Origin: Asterias amurensis
Lineage: Eukaryota; Echinodermata; Asteroidea; Forcipulatida; Asteriidae
Direction of reading: 5' to 3'
Length of the DNA stretch: 64,000 nucleotides
Assembly (NCBI RefSeq): GCF_032118995.1
Contig: NC_092656.1
Coordinates: 12,148,761-12,212,760, forward strand
The position numbers were made by a program, and so were the translations under genes. The notes beneath the pieces were generated by a model that made no database searches, was not told the origin of the DNA, and saw nothing but the letters and a program-made list of their open reading frames with translations. Shown here piece after piece: positions 44,695-55,555 of this stretch (position 1 is its first letter; each line of letters begins with the position of its first letter).

Positions 44695-45083
44695 TTAAAG
44701 GCAGTGGACACTTGGTCATTACTCAAAATAATTATTAGCATAAAACCTTACTTGGAAATGAGTAATGGGGAGAGGTTGATGGTATAAAAAACATTGTGAG
44801 GAACGGATCCCTCTGAAGTATCATAGTTTTCGAGAAAGAAGTAATTTTCCACGAATTTGATTTCGAGACCTCAAGTTTAGAACTTGAGGTCTCGAAATCA
44901 ACCATCTAAACGCACACAACTTCGTGTGACAAGGGTGTTTTTTTTTCTTTCATTATTATCTCGCAAGTTCGATGACCGATTGAGCACAAATTTTCACAGG
45001 TTTGATATTTTATGCTTATGTTGAGATACACCAACTGTGAAGGCTAGTCTTTGACAATCACCAATAGTGTCCACTGCCTTTAA
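44695..45083 (+). mobile_element. Family A element, complete
   Basis: Bounded by TTAA at 44695-44698 and 45080-45083. The ends are AAAGGCAGTGGACACTTGG and ATAGTGTCCACTGCCTTT. The central stem is GAGACCTCAAGTTTAGAACT / TGAGGTCTC. It is the best full-length example in the window apart from 58177. Confidence 0.88.
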
Positions 45084-45435
45084 AGGGTTGGGGTACTTTT
45101 TCAAAATGTCCGTAGAATTACATCAAACTTACAGGGTTTGGAGATAATGATAGTGGAAAGCTTCCCTTCAAATATTACTTACTGAGGTGCTGTAGTTTTT
45201 GAGAAATGAGTGAAACAGTGTAATGAAAATACGTTTGTAAATGCTTAAAATAATTTTGGTCTCATGAGACCAATTTTTTTTTTCATTGTTTTACCCATCG
45301 CCCCAAAACTACAGCACCCGAGCACGTAATATTTTTTTAGGGAAGCTTTCTACTATCATTATCTTCAAACTGTGTAAGTTTAGTGTAAGTCTGTGGACAT
45401 TGTGCTTTTTGTCTTACAAAAAGTACACCCTTTAA
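45080..45435 (+). mobile_element. Family B element, complete
   Basis: It shares the TTAA at 45080 with the family A copy to its left and the TTAA at 45432 with that to its right. Left end AAAGGGTTGGGGTACTTTTT, right end AAAGTACACCCTTTAA. GGTCTCATGAGACC marks the centre. Confidence 0.85.
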
Positions 45436-45820
45436 AGACAGTGGACACTATTGGTAATTGTCAAAGACCAGTCTTCTCACTTCCTGTATCCCAACATATA
45501 TGCATGAAATAACAAACCTGTGCAAATTTGAGCTCAATCGGTCATCGAAGTTGCGGGATAATAATGAAAGAAAAAAGCACCCTTGTCACACGAAGTTGTG
45601 TGCTTTCCGATGCTTGATATCGTGACCTCAAGTTCTAAACCTGAGGTCTCGAAATCAAATTCATGGAAAATTACTTCTTTCTCGAAAACTACGTCACTTC
45701 AGAGAGAGCCATTTCTCACAATGTTTTATACTATCAACCTCTCCCCATAACTCATTACTAATTGAGGTTTTATGCTGATAATTATTTTGAGTAATTACCA
45801 ATAGTGTCCACTGCCTTTAA
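45432..45820 (-). mobile_element. Family A element, complete, inverted
   Basis: The same family in opposite orientation: it opens AAAGACAGTGGACACTATTG then AATTGTCAAAGACC, and ends CCACTGCCTTTAA. Length 389 bp with flanks. Confidence 0.87.
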
Positions 45821-46014
45821 GGAGGGAAACTACAGATGCAATTTCCCCAGTGTGAGATAATATAGTTTTTATCTTATCTTATCTTATGAGCGTCCTGTGA
45901 GGATCATAGTGTTTTATTTCCGCCTGTCGTTAAAAGTAATACAGGATCATTATTTTGGTGGTTGTGTCGTTCAAAGTACCATACTTTTGTAATGAACCCG
46001 GAAAAGTAAGTTAT

Positions 46015-46405
46015 TTTAAAGGCAATGGACACTATTGGTAATTGTCAAAGACCAGTCTGTTCGTTTGGTGCATCTCGACATAATTTTGCACAAAATAACA
46101 AACCTGTGAAAATTGTTAACTCAATTGGTCGTCGAAGTTGCGAGAAAATAACACCCTTGTCACACCTAATTGTATGCTTTCAGATGCTTGATTTCGAGAC
46201 CTCAAAATGTAATTCTGAGGTCTCGAAATCAAATTCAATCATTTCAGTGGAAAATTACCCTTTTTCTCGAAAACTACGTCACTTCAGAGGGAGCCGTTTG
46301 TCACAATGCGTTAAACTATCAACAACTCTCAATTGCTTGTTAACAAGTAAGTTTTTATGATAATAAATATTTTGAATAAATACCAATGGTGTCCAGTACC
46401 TTTAA
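46015..46405 (-). mobile_element. Family A element
   Basis: TTAA-bounded copy with AAGGCAATGGACACTATTGG at the left and GGTGTCCAGTACCTTTAAA at the right. It is somewhat more diverged than its neighbours. Confidence 0.82.
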
Positions 46406-46499
46406 AGAAAATCATATTGATCAACATTGAAAATAACAACACGATGTGGACGTGTGTAAATCCACACAGTGTTAAAAGTCCCTACTTGGTTCTCGGGTC

Positions 46500-46622
46500 C
46501 ACACTTCGAATATAGTTAAAACACCGGGACAAAGTTAACCCTCTCTTATCGATAGGTAACTTTGTTCTTTTACGGACACAACAACAAATGAAATACGTCC
46601 CATCCGAAGAACGAGGCAATGG
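46500..46622 (-). mobile_element. SINE fragment, second family
   Basis: ACACCGGGACAAAGTTAACC, then TACGTCCCATCCGAAGAACG and AGGCAATGG, resembles the body of the 5845-6150 element. A family A copy has inserted right after it, and the tRNA-like head continues after that copy, at 47020-47130. Confidence 0.55.
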
Positions 46623-46625
46623 TGG

Positions 46626-47010
46626 TTAAAGGTAGTGGACACTATTGGTAATTGTCAAAGACTAGCCTTTACAGTTGGTGTTTCTCAACGTAAACATAAA
46701 ATAACAAACCTGTGAAAATTTGAGCTCAATCGGTCATCGAACTTGCGAGATAATAATGAAAGAAAAAAACACCCTTGTCACACGAAGTTGTGTGCGTTTA
46801 GACGGTTGATTTCGAGACCAAGTTCTAAATCTGAGGTCTCGAAATCAAATTCGTGGAAAATTACTTTTTTCTCGAAAACTATGACACTTCAGAGGAAGCC
46901 GTTTCTCACAATGTTTTGTACCGTCATCCTCTCCCCATTACTTGTTGCAAAGTAAGGTTTTATGCTAATAATTATTTTGAGCAATTACCAATAGTGTCCA
47001 CTGCATTTAA
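46626..47010 (-). mobile_element. Family A element nested in a SINE
   Basis: TTAA at both ends (46626, 47007). The left end is AAAGGTAGTGGACACTATTG. On the left the flank is SINE body (AATGGTGG); on the right the flank continues as AGTGCATTGCATAGCGCAAG then GTGTCAAGACCGG, the next part of that SINE. Confidence 0.82.
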
Positions 47011-47130
47011 GTGCATTGCATAGCGCAAGTGTCAAGACCGGAATTTGAACCCACCAGTGCGATGATCAGAACACAAGAGCCTTGAATCCAGTTCTGTTTG
47101 CTTCTCGGCCACCACACAACAGCCCACCTA
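47011..47130 (-). mobile_element. SINE head, second family
   Basis: Minus-strand tRNA-like head with GGGTTCAAATTCC (plus GGAATTTGAACCC at about 47040). It is the continuation of the fragment at 46500-46622. Confidence 0.55.
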
Positions 47131-47660
47131 GAACAGCTGCGAACCAACAGACCACAGGTCACAGAGCGTGAACCCGATGTGCTTTTTGTCCTCGAGTTAG
47201 GTGTAAATTCGCAAGTTTGATTTACAATTCCTCATGACCTTACCTGTAGCTTATGTTTCCCTGCCCTGAAGACGAACCAGTCAACTGTCTCCTTGTTTGT
47301 ACAATGCACCTGGAAGATTCAACAAAGTTCTTACTGATGACGCTTAATATATGTACCTTAGAGCTCACATGAAAGCGAAAGAGTTGGATACAGTACTTCC
47401 TTCCTTGTTCGAATTACAAATAAAAAGTGATGCAATGTTTCAGACAATGCATTGTACTTTAAAACAGAAGCCACTCGGGTTACCCGGATCAAGTAATGGT
47501 TGTTTTTGCTTTGGACTACTTGTAATAATTATTGCAATTGTATTTCCCCGCGGGTATATTTTCAGGGTATGATCTCATTAGGCGCATTAAGGTCAAAGGA
47601 TGTGCCATTATTGTTTTTAAACAATAAAATTTTATTATAAATGTTCACAAGATTTTCACG

Positions 47661-48475
47661 TTAAAGGATATTCGGGTACTTTTTCAAAATGTCCACAGAT
47701 TGACATTAAATTTACAGGGTTTGAAGATAATGATAGTGGAAAGCTTCCCTTCAAATATTATAGGTTTTCTCGGCCAATTTCAGAAAAAGAGCAGCAAATT
47801 TAACCACCAAGCTATTCTATTCCGCGCAAAATCGAAAGCTACTCAAAAGGGCCATTCGATATCGTTTTGGGATGAGCCAAATGTAATGTCGCGTCATTCG
47901 AATTAACAAAATAATCATTCAAGTTAACAATTCATCAAAGCAGCATTCAAATTCGCAGACGCTTCTTGGGGCGAGTGTGTCATGAAAAAGAATGACGCTG
48001 CGCTAAATTGAACAGAGTGCTTAAGGAATTTGACTCGACCCAAAACGAAATTGAATGACCGAATTCTGAATTTGAAACGCAGTAATTGGAAAAGCAAAAC
48101 AGCTTCAATTCGGACGCATGACAATTAAATTGACTGCTCATTTGCCGAATTTGACCGAGAAAACCTATACTAACTAAGGTTGTGTAGTTTTTGAGTAAAA
48201 CAAGTCACAAAATAGTTTGGTCTCATGAGACCAAAATTATTTTAGCATGTAAAATCCCCTTAACCAGTTATTATATTATACCAAAACCATAGCATAACTG
48301 GTTAATACGTTTTTACATGCTAAAACTGAGACGAAAACTATTACTTTTACTCATTTCTCAAAAACTACAGCACCTCAGTAAGTAAAATTTCAAGGGAAGC
48401 TTTCTACTATCATAATCTTCAAACTGTGTAAGTTTAATGTAAATCTGCGGACCATGTGTTTTAAAGACCCTTTAA
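47661..48475 (+). mobile_element. Family B element interrupted by family D
   Basis: Left part 47661-47760 (TTAAAGGATATTCGGGTACT ... TTCAAATATTA), right part 48168-48475 (TACTAACTAAGG ... AAGACCCTTTAA). Removing the insertion restores the order seen at 29430-29848, of the same subfamily. Confidence 0.85.
47761..48167 (+). mobile_element. Family D element, complete, with TA target duplication
   Basis: A 407-bp element with ends TAGGTTTTCTCGGCCAATTT and AATTTGACCGAGAAAACCTA, flanked on each side by TA. A TA target fits the Tc1/mariner superfamily (general knowledge). There is no transposase; it is a non-autonomous copy. Confidence 0.85.
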
Positions 48476-48626
48476 AGCCATTTTGGGGGTACGGTGGACA
48501 CAACGCTTTAACACTCTGCAAAAATTGGGGTGTTAAAACTAACACCATTGCTGTCGTCTTATATCGATGAGAGAATTAACATTAACATCATGGGGTGTTG
48601 AAAAACACCAATGTAGTTGTTTGTTT

Positions 48627-48948
48627 TTAAAGACACTGGACACTATCGGTAACTGTCAAAGACCAGTCTTCCCATTTGGTGTACCTCAACATATGCATAA
48701 AATAACAAACCTGTGGAAATTTGAGCTCAATTGTTTGTCGAAGTTGGGAGAAAATAATGAAAGAAAAAAACACCCTTGTCACACGAAGTTATGTGCCTTC
48801 AGATGTTTGATTTCGAGACGAGACCTCAAAATCTTAGAGGGGGCCGTTTCTCACAATGTCTTATACCTCTCCCCATTACTCGTTACCAAGTAGGGTTTTA
48901 GGCTTATGTTTGTTTCGAGTAGTTACGAATAGTGTCCACTGGCTTTAA
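48627..48948 (-). mobile_element. Family A element, shortened middle
   Basis: TTAA-bounded, with AAAGACACTGGACACTATCG at the left and ATAGTGTCCACTGGCTTTAA at the right. Part of the right arm of the central palindrome is lost. Confidence 0.8.
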
Positions 48949-50223
48949 CGAAATTTGTGCTATTTCAACATCCTATGGTGTACGTTTTGATACTTTTGTT
49001 GGTATTATATGAAACCTTTATCTGATTTAACATCAACAGCTCTTCAGTGCCCTAATACCTAGATGTTAAAGTCATTGGAGAGTTATTTCTAAAAGTATAG
49101 ACAGCCTTTACCAAGTCAAATAGGGTATGTTAGAGCTGTAATGAGATCTTACAGCTCACATGTCATTACGTGACTTGTCTTGACCAGCATGTTGAATTCC
49201 CGAACAATTAAATAAATTATTAAGCGATTTGTCTTGACCAGTATTTTTGGTAAAACTTAATTTATTTGTTTATTTTTATTTTTTTGGTGACCTACTCTCT
49301 CTTCCTTTGGCAGACTTTCCCAGTAGTGATAACGGTGTTTTTTACCCGACCGACATCCCGACCGATCAATTCCGGTAACGGCCCTTTAGTACCATGTGGA
49401 GGTAGACCAATGGTTCGAAAGTGAACTACTGACGTATAAAGGGAAATAGAACCCGACAATCAACTTGTTCTGTGAAACAAACCAATTGTGTGGTTTTTCC
49501 CATCCAGAAAGTTTTGGAAAACACTTCATTGTCAGATGCTTGATCTGTAAACTGACAAAGACTGTCTGTAAAATGCACCAATGTATTACTATGACGAAGT
49601 TTGATGAACAGTTTAGACAGTGTAACATGTAACAGCAAATGTTGTTATACCTCGGTCACAAACTGTGACAATTGATTGGTCGAGAACCAATCACGTGACG
49701 TGCAAGAAAAACGCATGTTACACGACTCGGGGGTCGGGTAACATGAAAAGTGATGTACACCGGTGTACATCACCTTGATCGTTCCCGGGGGGTTGGTCAT
49801 GTTTCGCCGAGCTGCCGTAGCGCTCCGAAGCAGCCTGTATTTGTTGGACTTACTTCACACATAGATCCTTGGTTTACATTTGCAAAACACTTGCCATTTA
49901 ATTTGGTACTTGTAATCTATTTCACAAGTTAGTTCAATACATAATACACAGCTTTGATTCTATTTTTTACAATTCAATTCAACAACAAGGTATTAAACGA
50001 TTCAGCAACCTGTACAGCCAGAAAACAGTATAGCGAAGTCGTGAGTACGGTCGTGTCTTTCTATATTCAACCTCGCACGCTTCGCTCAAACAAAAAACGA
50101 AAGTACTCTTCCTTCCTTCCTGCCTGTGAGGTGCAGCCTCGCATATGTGAGGATAAATGCACTGCGTGTTTGCGCATGCGTCCAAGAAAAATAAGAAGGA
50201 CATGCTGTCGAGTGCGGAAATAA
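48949..50223. other. Spacer with a 24-bp perfect palindrome
   Basis: No gene seen. GTGATGTACACCGGTGTACATCAC at 49750-49773 is an exact palindrome (shown here as two 12-base halves: GTGATGTACACC and GGTGTACATCAC). Nearby GATTGGTCGAGAACCAATC (about 49674-49692) is another hairpin. The TCCGAAGCAGCC-rich stretch after it resembles nothing known to me. Confidence 0.5.
49750..49773. repeat. Perfect 24-bp palindrome
   Basis: Half-sites GTGATGTACACC and GGTGTACATCAC meet with no spacer. It is likely part of a decayed inverted-repeat element. Confidence 0.8.
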
Positions 50224-50587
50224 TGGGTGCGTTCGTTTAGCTTCCCAGGAACGACCCCGATGTTGCGTATTTTTTTTCTTTTTTTCCCAGGACGAACGTG
50301 AGCACACAATTACCCAACGTTCGTCTTCGAACCAGAAAAATCCCCCCAAACGTCACCACGTGTGCCTTCCCGTGGTGACGTCAGTGCACCTCGGGCCAGC
50401 CCCAAGTGACCCAATCCACAAGTGGGGCTCCGGGGGCTGGCCCGCAGTGCACTGACGTCACCACGGGAAGGCTCACGTGGCGACGTGTCTGTTTTTTTTT
50501 TTTGTAATTGTGTGCCCACGTTCGTCCTGGGAAAAAATAAATACGCAACATCGGGGTCGACCCAGGGAAGCTAAACGAACGCACCCA
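50224..50587. mobile_element. Inverted-repeat element with CRE and E-box sequences
   Basis: Terminal repeats TGGGTGCGTTCGTTTAGCTT and AAGCTAAACGAACGCACCCA are exact over at least 20 bp. Inner arms carry TGACGTCA, CGTGGTGACGTCAGTGCAC and GGGCCAGCCCC, inverted on the other side. It is 364 bp and non-coding. GC content of the inner part is much higher than the surroundings. Confidence 0.88.
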
Positions 50588-51117
50588 TAGTAAACAAGTG
50601 CAAGTAAAAACTGTTGGATGCCTACATCTACATGTACATTATAGTGTATGCCGTGCAGACTATACTTGTGCATGAACATGGTCCATGTAGGTGTACATTA
50701 TTACGCTGTGCACGTATATCACGCGCATGCTAGGGAGATGCAGTTTGTACCTTAGTCATGCTGGCATGTTCCTGCGTCCATTTTTTGAAGGTTTAGGGCG
50801 ACTTGCACACTTTTTGATAGAAAAAAAAGCTCAAGTAGGCGGGGTTGCTCAGAAACGATTTCAACAGCCTCCACTATGGGAGTTTTGTGCACGTGTACAC
50901 GCTTGATCAAGACTAACCAAACGCGAAGTATTCGTTGCGAAAATCACAATCCTATTCGCATTCACAGAATGAAGTGTTCCACCAATCAAATGACAAGGAA
51001 TGCGAGTCTATTTTAAATAATAACAATTAAAAATGCTGGATTCTATATGCAGGTGGTAGCAAAAAGTAGCATAAGTTATAACAATTATGGCTTCTGACTG
51101 GCACCCCGAACAAATAT

Positions 51118-51215
51118 AGGGCTAGATAGCTCAGTGGAGCGCCGGCACGTTTAATCCGAAGGTCGTTGGTTCGAATCCCACTCTAGTCAATTCTTTGTTC
51201 AACCCCAACAAACAA
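51118..51215 (+). mobile_element. tRNA-like SINE, family S1
   Basis: Plus orientation: GGGCTAGATAGCTCAGTGGA, then GCGCCGGCACGTTTAATCCG and GGTTCGAATCCCACTCTAGT. It lacks a few bases in the D loop. Followed by CAATTCTTTGTTCAACC, as in the other units. Confidence 0.7.
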
Positions 51216-51636
51216 TTAAACTCGTACGTGATTAAAACAGTGGATTAAATAGTGCGAAAACATACAATGCTGACAATATTAAACCCCTCCACACAAACAT
51301 CCTAGCCTTTTGTCAATGCGTTCGTGGCTTGGAGAGCCGCGATCCGAAGCGGCTGGAACAGAGCGAAGCCCGCCACTAGATGCGCCATCTCGACTCGCAC
51401 GCGTGGTCTCCCATTCCTGTCGCTCCGCTGTTTACGGCACGAATGCCTTGACAAAAGGATATGTGGATGCGGGAGGGAGGCAGCATGTGAACACCTTATC
51501 AAAAAACATCACACCGACCACAAGTATAAAGAGTTCCCTTAAATGTTTTACATAATTCAAGTTTGGTACTGTTGAAATGGCCACCCAAATGAGTTGTATA
51601 AAAGTCTTTGGCATTTTATAGTTACAAGTTTTCAAT

Positions 51637-52836
51637 CTATTTTGATCGCATCTTTCTGAGACAGCTAGATGGTTCCGGAATCATGTGGTACCGACACCGG
51701 AGCATGTGACGGAACACCTCCTTGAAGTGCGGGTGTTTGACCCCGTAGATGACGGGGTTGACGGCGCTGTTGAAGATGATGAACGCCCCAGTCCACGGGA
51801 TGACCGGATCGCTGGGCGGTATCATCAGAGCGATGGCGAAGGGGGCCAGACATGCAATAAAGGCGCACACCACAAGGAAGAGATTCTTGGTGATCTGTAC
51901 CTGTCTCTTGCTGAAGCTTCCCGCAGGTTTCTTCTGTAGCTGAGTGTTGCTGGCGCTGGAAGCGTTGGAAGTGTCAGCCATCTCAATCCCCTTCCCCATC
52001 ATCTTCTTCATGTGGCCTGTGACATGGCGGTAGATCTTGAAGTAACAGACGAACAGGATGATGAGTGGAATTGGGTAGATTAGAGCAGATCCCAGCAGAC
52101 TGAAGGTATCGCTAGATTCAGCCGAGGTGTCTTGAGTACAAGTCTTGTACTTGTCCGAGTAACCCCATTTACCGATACCAAATAATGGAAAGGAACAGAC
52201 TAATGCTGGATAGAGCCACGTAAATACCAACATGGCTGCTATTTTCTTAGGTGTGTAGATGGAGTGGTAAGTGTCAATGGATTTAGTGATCAGCACGAAT
52301 CGGTTAATTGAGATGGCCGCAAGGTTCATGATACTGCAGCCAAGACTGGCAAATCCGACGGCAGCTGCGACAGAGCAGACCTCCTCTGGCATCGGCCAGC
52401 CCTTCATGCTGAACAGCGCCACCGCGGTAAACGGTGCCGTCAGACAAGTCACCAGGTCGGCCGTGGCGAGGTTGACGACGAATGCATTGGTGCGGGTCTG
52501 GAGCTTATTGGATAAGACAACAGCCAGAATCACCAAGACGTTCCCCACGAAGCCAGACATGGCCACGAAGCAGACGAGGCTGCCGATGATGGCTCGCTGT
52601 GTGTAGTCCTCAAAGCGGAAGGTTCGACCGTCTCCCATTGGCGTTGTTACGAGGATACCATCGCTAGCGGTTGTGAAGTTCTCAACAAAAGTATCATCTG
52701 TTGAATTGATAAACTCCTGATCAGTTGCCATGACGAAGTAACTGTCATCTGTAGCATTTTCAAGCGAGGTAAAAAATGTCTGCGTCTCTGACATTATTGT
52801 CGTCGCCATATTGGTTGTTGTTAAATCAGTTGTCAT
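51637..52836 (-). CDS. Tre1/moody-like class A GPCR, paralog 4
   Basis: The first ATG of the frame is at 52836 (MTTDLTTTNM), giving 399 residues; five codons upstream there is only a TTG. The long threonine-rich N-terminus has several N-glycosylation sites (NAT, NST, NFT). Motifs: GFVGNVL, NLATAD, cysteines in EVCSV and TCTQD, NRF at 178-180 (not NRY), SKRQVQITKNL, IPPSDPVIP, NPVIY, KHPHFKEVFR, LRCRY. Helix 3 has GFASLGCSIM where paralogs 1-3 have YY. It pairs with paralog 5 (closest by N-terminus and NRF). The acceptor CTTTTCTATACAG ends at 52915, so exon 2 begins at 52914, 78 bp before the ATG. The 5' exon was not identified. Confidence 0.92.
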   Translation of the reverse strand: MTTDLTTTNMATTIMSETQTFFTSLENATDDSYFVMATDQEFINSTDDTFVENFTTASDGILVTTPMGDGRTFRFEDYTQRAIIGSLVCFVAMSGFVGNVLVILAVVLSNKLQTRTNAFVVNLATADLVTCLTAPFTAVALFSMKGWPMPEEVCSVAAAVGFASLGCSIMNLAAISINRFVLITKSIDTYHSIYTPKKIAAMLVFTWLYPALVCSFPLFGIGKWGYSDKYKTCTQDTSAESSDTFSLLGSALIYPIPLIILFVCYFKIYRHVTGHMKKMMGKGIEMADTSNASSASNTQLQKKPAGSFSKRQVQITKNLFLVVCAFIACLAPFAIALMIPPSDPVIPWTGAFIIFNSAVNPVIYGVKHPHFKEVFRHMLRCRYHMIPEPSSCLRKMRSK

Positions 52837-52914
52837 AGTTATGGTGTCCAATGAAGCCGTTTATTTGGCGTTGTTCCAAAGTGCACGTGTGGCGAACTTC
52901 CTTGTTTTGATAAA

Positions 52915-53667
52915 CTGTATAGAAAAGACAAAACAAATTGATGTTAAGTCGTCAATCATAATGCGGAAATTTAAGGATTATTTTACAGGGTTTTGTTTCA
53001 CCTTTCTAAAGCCAGCAAACAGAATGGTATGTAAATAGTGATTCTATGCCCCTAGTTGTCTTGTGTTTCAGCCCAGCCCTCTGAAAAACAGTATCTTATT
53101 CTACTGACAAGAATATGACCCCCTCTCCAAGATGGAGTTTGGCCAGTATATACTGTTCTCATTTCGGTACCTTGTGGAGACCAAAGACAAAACAAGAAAG
53201 GGGAAGTAAAATGACTACATAGGGGAACTCTACAAAGGAAAATTTGTGTACACAGTCTATGAACAACTGTCGGGGGGGGGGAGGACAAAGGAAAACAAAA
53301 CAAAAGAAAACTCCACAAGGATGCTTTTTTTGACAGGGTTGTGTTAGTTTTGGTGAATACTCTCCACTATGTATATACATTTTGACTCAACAAACTGTGA
53401 AGTTATGATGATCAGACAGAAGTATGCAATAATGTTAGCTGTTAATCTGGTAATTTGTCTTGCTGTATACTGTGTTCCGGTTTCGACTGTGAGTTTATCA
53501 GTTAAACCGTTCCCAGAATGATGACTGTTTCGGTCAATACGGAACAATTCTGAAGAGCAATTAAAATGTTTCGAAACTGATATTTTTTCTTGATCCTTTT
53601 TTTTTTTTTTTTTTTTTTGCGATAAAAGTTATCCAAACATTGTGGTATATCGTTAAATAGATCCTTT
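52915..53667. other. Upstream region of paralog 4
   Basis: Probable 5' intron. G-run at about 53270-53281 and a T-run at about 53598-53618. No coding exon. Confidence 0.4.
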
Positions 53668-53950
53668 GTCGTGGTCAACCGGGTAAGAGCACCGACTTCA
53701 ATATCTGGTGTTTCTGATCAGCAGAGTGTGGGTTCGAATCCCTAGCCGTGACACTTGTGTCCATAAGCAAGACACTTAACCATTGAATCATCCTTCGAAT
53801 GGGACGCAAAGCCGTTGGTACCATGTGTTGTGTAACGCATTTAAAATAACCCAGTTAAATTTATCGAAAAGAGAAGGGGGTTCGCCCCGTATTCCTAGCA
53901 GTGGTTACTAAATGTGCCGTAGCACCTTGTAAACCCTTATAAGGTGCTAC
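53668..53950 (+). mobile_element. tRNA-derived SINE, second family, most complete copy
   Basis: Head GTCAACCGGGTAAGAGCACC to GTGGGTTCGAATCCCTAGCC. The body has AAGCAAGACACTTAACCATT, GAATGGGACGCAAAGCCGTT and CCCAGTTAAATTTATCGAAA, and ends GTAGCACCTTGTAAACCC. The same parts appear inverted at 5845-6150. Confidence 0.75.
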
Positions 53951-54417
53951 ATAATTTGGGTCTTTGAATTCATAACTTTCAATAACCTCTCTTTCTACAA
54001 AATGTATATACTAAGCGCCTTGTTAGATACGTGCGCCTTGTTGGTAGATAAGAGCGCTATATGAGACTTCGATATTATGAGTCTATTGGTTGTTGCAACA
54101 CATGTCATTAACAGTTCATAAGTGGCTGCTAATACTTCTGCCAAAATAACAGGAAATGTTGATCCCAAACTTGGCGTGATGTCATATTTTTCTTGAGAAA
54201 TCAACTACAGCCGGTGAATCATTTTTAACTTTAGAGGAAACTTATATCTTATTTGCACACTCCATTTGACCTTTTTTGGCACAAACAAAAACAACTCAAA
54301 CAATACATTACAAGATGGTGATACAATTAGTAATAAAAGACTGTTCAGATTAAAAAGTAATTGAGCCCTTAAAATCGACCTGTGCTATAGCGACAATGGC
54401 GTTCAAAATTACGTTTC

Positions 54418-54612
54418 GGGGACACGTTGCCTTGGATCGGGCGAGTTGGTATATGCAAAGCGTTTGAAACCGTTTGTTATAAAATGCATACGACTAGAAA
54501 GGTTATTTTTCAAAGAAGTGTAGAAAACTCAACACAAATATGCCTCGAAACTGCATAGTATTCCTTATACGTCGTGAACTAACAGGGCACGCCATTTTGT
54601 GGAGCCAAGTTT
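54418..54612 (+). mobile_element. Family E element, left half
   Basis: GGGGACACGTTGCCTTGGAT start, AAGCGTTTGAAACCGTTTGT, and a GCCATTTTGTGGAG end where the full element turns back on itself. Confidence 0.7.
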
Positions 54613-55555
54613 TTAACGACTGATATTGTAAACTGTGTTAGCCGCTTTTCGTTTAATTAACCAATAATAATAGAGTTTTAGCCGCTGTATTGTTTAATAA
54701 ACCAATAATAAGAAAAGTAGACATTGCAAATCTCGCACGTAAAATCTTGCATTATTGTCAGGATGTATTTGTCTCTTTGCAATTTACTGTAAATAGCTTG
54801 AATTCCATGGTCAGAATACTGGTCAACAAAATGAAACATAGTTTGGTTTTGTTCGTTTGGTTTTATTCACATAATAGACATTTGGAATGTGAAGTACAGT
54901 AGACTAGGGGCCATACCCTACAGCTTTTCTCTGTCATAGTAATGAGGTTTATTAGAGTTTAATGAGGTCTTTTAGCAAGGCTGTGTAACTTATGTTAGTT
55001 TATTCTTATGGGTTTAAGTTTTGATAGTGAAGCAGTGTTTATGCAAATATCAAGGAAGATGTATTTAGGTTTGGGGCGTATAGTCCAGTCAGATCACATC
55101 GAGACAGCATTGAGTCAGGACGTCTTGTTCCCACTCTGTCGGCTGCTGGAACTTGAGACTGCAATGAGTGACTAAGAAGGCTCAATTAACCTTTATGGAG
55201 TATGGAGGACAGACACTATATTATTGCACTGTTTGGTATGAGTAATATACAGACAAATTTACCCAAACCTAATAGTGTCATAGTGCTGTGTCCACCATAC
55301 CTAAAAAAACAACTTATAGGGCCAAGACAGCCTGCGAAAGTGTGTGTTTTGCGATTTCTGATAAGTGAAAGGTGACTGAGCTACATTGTGGAGAATAGCT
55401 GAAAATAGAAACCATTTCTTGAATTTCCAAAGTAGCTTTAGGGAAACCGCTCGTATTTTGAAGCGAAGTTCATGCTAGTTTAGCGCCACAAGACATAAAC
55501 AGCGCCCTCTCTGGGACAATGCGGTTAAAAGCCGCTGACACTGTATACGGGGACA
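54613..55555. other. Spacer with no gene
   Basis: A short tandem duplication (TTTAATTAACCAATAATA / TTTAATAAACCAATAATA) lies at about 54651-54711. No coding signal. Confidence 0.4.

Noticed and set aside
47160-47300. Possible 5' untranslated exon of paralog 3, ending at a GTAAGG donor at 47243
   Set aside because: It shows no similarity to the proposed 5' exons of paralogs 1 and 2, so a single donor-like hexamer is not enough.
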